Positions 58,306-64,000 of a DNA stretch of 64,000 nt are shown one piece after another (position 1 is the first letter of the stretch; the number at the start of each line of letters is the position of its first letter). A program made the translations under genes and the position numbers. The stretch spans positions 41,108,890 to 41,172,889 of the forward strand of contig JAVMKO010000003.1 of NCBI GenBank assembly GCA_032164245.1. Reading direction: 5' to 3'. Under the pieces are notes generated by a model. It was not told the origin of the DNA, did not search any database, and saw nothing but the letters and a program-made list of their open reading frames with translations. This stretch comes from Sternotherus odoratus. Its lineage: Eukaryota > Chordata > Testudines > Kinosternidae.

Positions 58306-58414
58306 CCAGAGGCCCCAATTTCATAGGGACGACCCCGTTTTGGGGACTTTTTCTTATAGAGGCTCCTACTCCTCACTCCCGTCCCTATTTTTCACACTTG
58401 CCATCCGGTCACTC
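58299..58414. mobile_element. short MITE ('gggtgaccag' family)
   Basis: The left 'agggtgaccagaggcccc' and right 'ccatccggtcact' are diverged inverted repeats of a 'gggtgaccaga...tctggtcaccc' element common in reptiles. Interior words 'tcatagggacgaccccg', 'ggactttttcttatagagg' and 'ccctatttttcacacttgcc' fit it. It lies inside the composite hAT, so it predates the last transposition of that element. Confidence 0.6.
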
Positions 58415-59412
58415 CACAGCCCGTTAATGGTCCCAGGGGGCTGGATGGGAGCCTAGCCCAGGCTTCTGCTTGGGGCAGCCAGGGGTCTCGGGTGCAAGGA
58501 CGCCAGGGCTCTGCAGACTGTGGCTCAGCCTTCACCGCCTCCCCATGAATGTGTTTTGGGGGCTGCCAACCACAGCGCCTGGGGAAGGGAGAGCTTTGGG
58601 GTCTTTCCTAAGGCCCCCCTCCCCCCCCCGCGATTGGGAAGGTGGGAGCAGCCTGAGCGATGCAGCTAGCCCCGCCACCCCGAGACACCGCCCTTGTCAG
58701 CCCTGAGCTCCACCTGATCCATGAGCCTGGCTCCCCCAGGGTCAGCAAGTGCTGCCAAAGAAGCTGCAACAACAGGGCCTGGCTCCACCTCCGCCCTCCT
58801 ACACTGGAGCGGTTGCGGCAGCAACAGCCACAGGCGTCTCCGGAGAGACTGGTCATGGGGGTGGGTCCCTACGTGGCATGACCAGGACAAAGTGCACCGA
58901 AGGGGGAACGGAGAAGCAGACGCAGAGCAGTGCCGTGCCCATAGCCCCCACCCAGTCACCGCCAGCTCGCGTGGGGGGGGTGGGGGGGTGGCAGGGTCCT
59001 TGCACAAACCCCACTGAGTACCAGCCGTGTTCAGCCAGGCGGGCAGCCAAGGCTCGTGGGCGGCTCGGACCCTCCCTTGACAGCCGTGGCACCTCAAAGC
59101 ACAGCCGGAGTCTCCCACGTGGGCTAAATACCCCACTCGCGGCTGCGGCCCTGCCCACAGGAGCCATGTTAACGCAGCCACCCTGGCCGGCCTCGGAACA
59201 GGAAGAGGAACCACCGCGCTCGCCCGCTGCCCGCCCGGCGGGCTCCTCTCCACGCGCGACTGGAGCGGCGCAGCACAGCCCCTTTAAGAGCCCGGCCCAG
59301 CCACATGCAGCGGGGAGCCGGGCGCTCCAGGCCGGCGGAGGCTCGCCAGCCCCGCCCAGTCACCCATGACTCCTCCCGGCGCCTTCGGACACCTGCGCCT
59401 GACGCTGGGCAC
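58415..59412. other. GC-rich, CpG-rich filler of the composite hAT
   Basis: GC-rich DNA with open frames of up to 206 codons on both strands. The translations are Pro/Ala/Gly/Ser-rich, without domains, and mirror each other, as expected for CpG-island DNA rather than protein genes. C and G runs occur at 58618-58629 and 58973-58987. Confidence 0.5.
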
Positions 59413-59641
59413 CAGGGCCGGTGACAGGGGAGTACTACGGGTACAGCTATACCGGGCCTCGACTTAAGGGGGCGCGTCGCTCCATCTTCCCCTCCCAGCG
59501 AGTCGCATCCGGAGCAGCGGGACCCAATGGGTGACCCACGTAGGCCCGGGCGCGGCAGGGCGCGGGCGGCGGGAGACCGGCCAGGGGGAGGCCCACAAAT
59601 GATCAGAGTACGGGGCCCCAAAATTTCTGTCACTGGCCCTG
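59413..59641. mobile_element. complete short hAT member nested at the right end of the composite
   Basis: The left end 'cagggccggtgacagggg' and right end 'tttctgtcactggccctg' give a 229-bp unit. The interior repeats 'tactacgggtacagctatacc' (given in parts) from the family left end and 'gagtacggggccccaaaa' from its right end. Unlike 34320 and 57744, it lacks the inverted second copy of the left end. Confidence 0.78.
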
Positions 59642-59784
59642 TTTGTGTGGGATGTTTGTGTACATCCATGGTGGCTAGGATGGTGTTTTCTGGAAGGTCG
59701 CCAATGCATTGTAGTTTTCTCAGGAAGTCGGTGGTATCACGGAGATAGCTGGGGGTGCTGGTGGCATAGGGTCAGCTAGACTGA

Positions 59785-61420
59785 CAGAGCAAACCACCAA
59801 AATGATTTTGGCTGATACAACTGTAAGTGTTACATTCCCACCAAGGAATAACTAAAATACCGAATCCAATAAAAGTGTCAAATTTAGTTTAGTTTTGCTC
59901 ATATTCAGAACTATACAATAGTTTTATGACCATTTGCGAATGTCACTACCATTTCATTACTTTGATGATGCACCAGTTCATTAGGGTTAGCAGTAAACTT
60001 AAGCACCAGCTTAACCACTTGACTAGTCCCATTCAGATCAATGGAATTACTCACATACTTAAAAGTTAAGCATGTGCATAAATGTTTTACTGGATTTTTG
60101 GTCTGCTTAGGCCTGCTTAGGGGCTCAAAGCAGACTCCTCACAAGTTAAGCCAGTTCCCCGAGGATTTTCCCCAGACTAAGGGGATCCTTGTACAGGTAT
60201 GGTATGGTGGCTCCTACTTCATCCCTCTTCCAGGCCCCTTGTGGTCTTTTCTCCAGCATTCTGCATGAATAGCCAATGGAAGGGAGTGGGGAGAAGATGT
60301 GGGGGGAGGGCAGCGAGTTATGTCCACCTGAATTTCAGTTTGGAATTATCCATTATGGCTATTAGCAGCCAGTTTAACCGAGCAGCTCTAATATTTAGAA
60401 ATTGAGTGGAAGAAGAAAATAATAATATTTTTTTCATCTAAGAAAGGTGCATTTCTCACCCAAACCCTACCCATCATATCTTATAATGTTGTAATTGATA
60501 AACATAATTGAAATGAAAATGTGACTGCATTTCCTAAAGGACAGATAATGACACCAGGATATTATATAATATGGATTAAAAGTCAAGAAGGCTGGCAGCA
60601 GTGTTCTTGTAACTTCTTTTCAATTAAACCCATATTTTTTTAAAAAATGCAGTCACACTTGTAGTGAAATTATGCTTATTAATTAAAACATTGTAAGATG
60701 TAAAGCCCATGACTTGCACATCACATTTTCATATACTGTTACTGAATCTACTAAAATGAAGTACAAGCTGCCTATATTGTGCTAGCATTTTATTTGGCCA
60801 TTGCAGAGACTGCCGTGATTGTTAAAGACAGTGAAACTGATGAATAATTTAATAGTAGATATTTGTGAAATGTATAAGTAAAGCCAAAATTGTCCATTAT
60901 AATTTTCTCTATGAGATAATTTACAGACTGCAAAGTGACTGTAAAATTGACAGTGAAAAATAGCATGTATTGAATTATTATTTTTGCATTGAATTTAATA
61001 ATTTGGCAAATCTTGCAGTTTAATCAACTAGAAAATTGGCTGATTGGAGTAAATGTCTATCCTACTAACATACAATTACATGTGTTCATTTGTATTAATT
61101 TTTTTTTATTGGAACATGGGTGAGTACAAAGATGAAGGAAATTTTTACCTCAATGAGAATTATAAAAGACTAACTTATTACAATATACATTTATGATATT
61201 TGACATTTAGATAATATTTGACTCCTGTGAGATTGTCAGAGGAAGGAGGTATCTCTTTGGGAACTTGATCTGTTTTATCTCTATGTTAAACATCTTTCAT
61301 TTTTGCTATTTAGGATTTTTGAGTATACGTAAACAGATTTCTCGTAAAATTTGATACATTTAAAAGACTATCATATTCTGCAATGTAATTTCTATCAGCT
61401 GTAGCTTTGGATGATCAAAT
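59785..61420. other. no gene; old dispersed repeat near 59980-60110
   Basis: AT-rich. 'atcaatggaattactcacat', 'acttaaaagttaagcatgtgc' and 'ataaatgttttactgg' resemble the repeat at 33940-34110. 60100-60320 is slightly GC-rich without identity. Confidence 0.4.
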
Positions 61421-61424
61421 TTCT

Positions 61425-61530
61425 TCATCGCTTGCATCTGACGAAGTGGGTATTAGCCCACAAAAGCTTATGCTTCAAAACTTTATAGTTAGTCTTTAAG
61501 GTGCCACAGGACTCTTTGTTACCTCAAATT
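61425..61530 (+). mobile_element. Penelope-like element terminal fragment
   Basis: 'gcttgcatctgacgaagtggg', 'tattagcccacaaaagctta' and 'atagttagtctttaaggtgcc' then 'acaggactctttgttacct' form the reverse complement of the terminus at 56132-56250. It is the same subfamily as the interrupted element, in the opposite orientation. Confidence 0.7.
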
Positions 61531-62850
61531 TCTGAACTATGTAATTGTTAGTATCCGTAAGTGAATATTAATTCTTTCAGTTATTTCTGTATATTTGATT
61601 CCTTTATATATTAACTATTCTAATTAACTAATCTTTATCTTCAACAAAGAGTCTGTCTGAATTCTAAGGCCAAGAAAACTGGTACTTTACTATAAGTAAT
61701 CCTATTCAGGAATTTTATCCATTATGATTTATTATAAACAATCTTGAATGCTTTCATGTCTATACAACTCCAGATATTCTTGGAAATCACCTTATTAATA
61801 CTTTATACATTAATTACAAAGTAAAATAATTATACATATATAATGCTTACATAAGCATATATAGAATTGGGAAACTATTATGGAGTGATTGTTGCATCAG
61901 ATGTTTTCTGTTGGGGAATCAATAGAGAAAAATGATTGTGGGGTAAGAAGAACCCACTGAGAGATATTATCTTTAAGAGCTGTTAGTCCTTTCAATTATA
62001 CCTTCACACATAAATCAGGTAAACTGAGACTGTATAGAAATGACATCACAGCATATTTATTTGACAAAAAGGTCTTCTTTGTTTCAAAACCCAATACAAT
62101 GATATTGTTATGGGAACTTACTTGGGGGAATGAAAACTTTGCATTCTTCCAGATACACTGAAGGAGAGAGACAGAATCAACTCTTGATCTGACAACAAAG
62201 GATGGTAATGTATCTATTTCTTTCTGTATTCTGTAGTGTGTTGTATTAATCTCTGATTGATAATCTTTGATTAAATAATTCTAATTGAGGCTGTTATTAG
62301 ACAATCTTAGATCATTAACGCAGACACGCAACAGAACCTGACAAAGTTCTAAATCTGAAGAGAATAGTGTATGACATGTCCTCCTTGAAAACTAGTATCC
62401 TAATATCTACAAGGACAGAATCCAAAAGTGACAGTATAAGTAATAGAAAGTAGGAGTTGCATCTGTTTGACATAAATGTCACTAAGTACCTGGAATTTGA
62501 CAGAGGTACGTATGTAGGAAGACGTTTGAACAATACTGTCAAATTTAACAAGTATTTCTTCTACAAAAAGATGCCAAATGTCTATTTTGAAAAGTGAACT
62601 AAAACCCATTGTCCCATTCATTAAAAGTAATCTGATATTGATACTTCCATGTAGCATGACTTTACAGTTTTATAGCATTTAAGGATACCATTATATTCAG
62701 ACATTTCTCTCCATATGCAGAAGGTTTTTTTCTCTTTTTTAAATTATCATCAATTAATCTAAATCACCTATGATGGGCAGTTTAATTATGCATTCTACAT
62801 CATTTACTAGTATTTGCATATAACACCCACACCACCAGAGTATTATCATT
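61531..62850. other. AT-rich stretch, nothing recognised
   Basis: Two short minus-strand frames at 62315-62657 have no motif. No repeat or RNA was recognised. Confidence 0.4.
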
Positions 62851-62854
62851 AAGT

Positions 62855-62985
62855 GACAATTATTATTAGTAGTAGTGTTGTTGTTGTTGTTGTTGTATTA
62901 CAGCAACATTTAAGGAGTCCATTCAAACCATGGGTCCTCCCTGAGCAGTGCATTGTACAAACATCACCCAAAGAGCTTAGTATAT
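62855..62985 (-). repeat. MIR-like SINE tail with (GTT)n
   Basis: A TTA/GTT trinucleotide run (62860-62897) is followed by 'gtattacagcaacatttaagg', 'gagcagtgcattgtacaaac' and 'cacccaaagagcttag'. This is the reverse complement of the SINE tail seen at 49730-49850 and 32230-32335. Confidence 0.5.
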
Positions 62986-64000
62986 AAATAAACAAGATAG
63001 ACAAAGTGTGCAAAGGAATGCAACGTACAAACAAAATGAGTAGTGTGTGATGGCTGGCAAACTTGTCGGCTCTATGTGGTGTTTTATTTTGTGGGATTTT
63101 TTGAGTTGTGGTGGATTTTTCAGTGTATAAAAATATATACATAACACATGAACATATTTCATCTGATATGGAATAAATGCAGGGTGAGGAGGAAAGTTAG
63201 GAGACATGTTTGAGAGAGACCTATTGACCCCAATCAAGCTACTGCCTAAGACACCACCTGGGGATGACAAGAGGAAACCTGCAATGAAGTATGTTCATGA
63301 GTGGATGGACCTGACCTAACACTTTACATGGTAACATATGCAGGCAGAGTCAAAGCACCAGAGAAAATAGCAGCATGTATGGAAAACACACGTTACTAAA
63401 GGGAATATGGTGGGCATGTACTCTTCCAAGAAAAAGAGGGGAAGGACCCCAAATTTAACTCAAGCAGAATTAACTCCTTGCACTGTACTAGAGAGACTTT
63501 CACATGGGATGCATTGGGTGGAGCCAAATCACCTAAGAAAAAGAGGGATATTAGACCAATGCTCTTACAACATTGACTCAGCAGAGGCCTGGGCATAGAA
63601 CTGCAGTGGGCTCTGCTATGTAAGAGAACACTAACAAAAAGGGGTGTGGAGCCAGCTTTAATCACTGGGCCTCAGAGGAATCCATTATTGTTCCTGAAAT
63701 AATGCTGTCAGTTCCTTCAGTCAATGGACACCCAATGAGCAATCCCAATCCTCAAGCCTACTCTTAACAATTCACAGGCCACCTAAGGATTGTCCGTACA
63801 TTATGCATTCTAAGAGAACAGAGAGGGAGAAATCCTCCCTATAGACATAGAACTACTACCTCTATTTGTAGAAGAATATAAGACCACATTTGAGAATTAA
63901 TGTATCTGAATGAGGGCCAATATAATGGGGTTTTCCTTCCCCTAGCTATGTTGTTGGTCGGTGTGGACTGAGAGAACAATTCCTTTGGGGGTTACCTGTT
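62986..64000. other. no gene recognised
   Basis: Mixed-composition DNA up to the window end. Short frames on both strands (63396-63665) lack motifs. No named repeat recognised. Confidence 0.35.

Larger units (their letters stand above)
57744..59641. mobile_element. composite hAT insertion carrying ~1.5 kb of CpG-rich promoter-like DNA
   Basis: The left end 'cagggccggcgacaggg' and right end 'tttctgtcactggccctg' belong to the family of 34320-34853. The flanking duplication tttgtgtg is perfect (57736-57743 and 59642-59649), so the whole 1,898 bp moved as one unit into the Penelope RT gene. A complete second member of the family sits at its right (59413-59641). Its own left flank (ctgggcac, 59405-59412) does not match the right duplication. 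The DNA between (about 57873-59412) is GC-rich, CpG-rich and unlike the 34320 element. It contains a TATA box, YY1-like and ZNF143-like motifs, a donor-like site and a MITE. No transposase was seen. Confidence 0.82.
56132..59770 (-). mobile_element. Penelope-like retroelement, truncated, interrupted by a hAT insertion
   Basis: The terminus at 56132-56260 ('gctgtgttagtctggaatag', 'cataagctttcatgggc', 'cacttcgtcagctgcaag') is followed by GIY-YIG endonuclease and RT coding sequence, all on the minus strand. A near-identical 14-15-bp sequence flanks the whole: gtcaagctagactga (56117-56131) and gtcagctagactga (59771-59784), a target duplication with one indel. A hAT element (57744-59641) splits the RT part; removing it joins 'ttgtattcatctttgtgtg' to 'ggatgtttgtgtacatcc' without a gap. 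About 1.74 kb of Penelope sequence remains. That is less than the roughly 2.5-3 kb usual for such elements, so the RT 5' part is missing. Confidence 0.88.

Noticed and set aside
58749..59369. 206-codon plus-strand open frame, the longest in the window
   Set aside because: It lies in CpG-rich DNA within the hAT insertion, with an equally long minus-strand frame opposite. The composition is Pro/Ala/Ser-rich with no domain.

Overview
Organism: this is vertebrate nuclear DNA, most probably from a turtle. The reading rests on repeat content recognised by eye: CR1 LINEs of the sauropsid type, Penelope-like elements with RT and GIY-YIG endonuclease, several LTR families I associate with chelonian genomes, an amniote PIF/Harbinger-like MITE, a ZBED1-type hAT and MIR-like SINEs. 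A crocodilian or other non-avian sauropsid cannot be excluded without a database search. I recognise no host protein-coding exon, tRNA, rRNA, CRISPR or operon. The window looks like an intergenic or intronic desert, and its open reading frames are transposon relics or chance frames in GC-rich or tandem DNA. Layout: 0-10 kb holds a CR1 3' end, a decayed Ty3/gypsy pol fragment in integrase-before-RT (Gmr1-like) order, L2-like tails, a solo LTR (6302-7058), a small hAT and a PIF/Harbinger-like MITE. 10-20 kb holds two minus-strand LTR-type regions, L1-like and RTE-like LINE fragments, and a solo LTR (18693-19361). 20-30 kb holds CR1 pieces, a Penelope end, a 407-bp hAT element, and a 2.2-kb Helitron (27587-29787) filled with a 46-bp minisatellite and large inverted G-rich/C-rich arrays. 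30-40 kb holds an exact 48-bp tandem duplication, two hAT elements inserted directly next to each other (34320-35110), and a ZBED1-like hAT with a broken transposase (37076-38724). 40-50 kb holds MITEs, hAT fragments and a 1.1-kb hAT carrying a CpG-rich tandem and a ~60-bp minisatellite (43184-44329). 50-64 kb holds an LTR with a perfect 17-bp stem palindrome, a MIR, a GC-rich hAT (54530-54908), and a Penelope-like element (56132-59770) split by a 1.9-kb hAT insertion (57744-59641). How the parts work together: the strongest story is hAT activity. Four hAT-type insertions have perfect 8-bp target duplications and a fifth has 7 of 8 matching. Most are non-autonomous and carry unrelated GC-rich interiors. 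The 1.9-kb insertion has one TIR at 57744, a complete short family member at its right end (59413-59641), and between them about 1.5 kb of CpG-island-like DNA with a TATA box, YY1-like and ZNF143-like motifs and a splice-donor-like site. I read it as two family members mobilised as one unit with host promoter DNA between them, then inserted into the Penelope RT gene. All family names come from pattern memory, not from searches.
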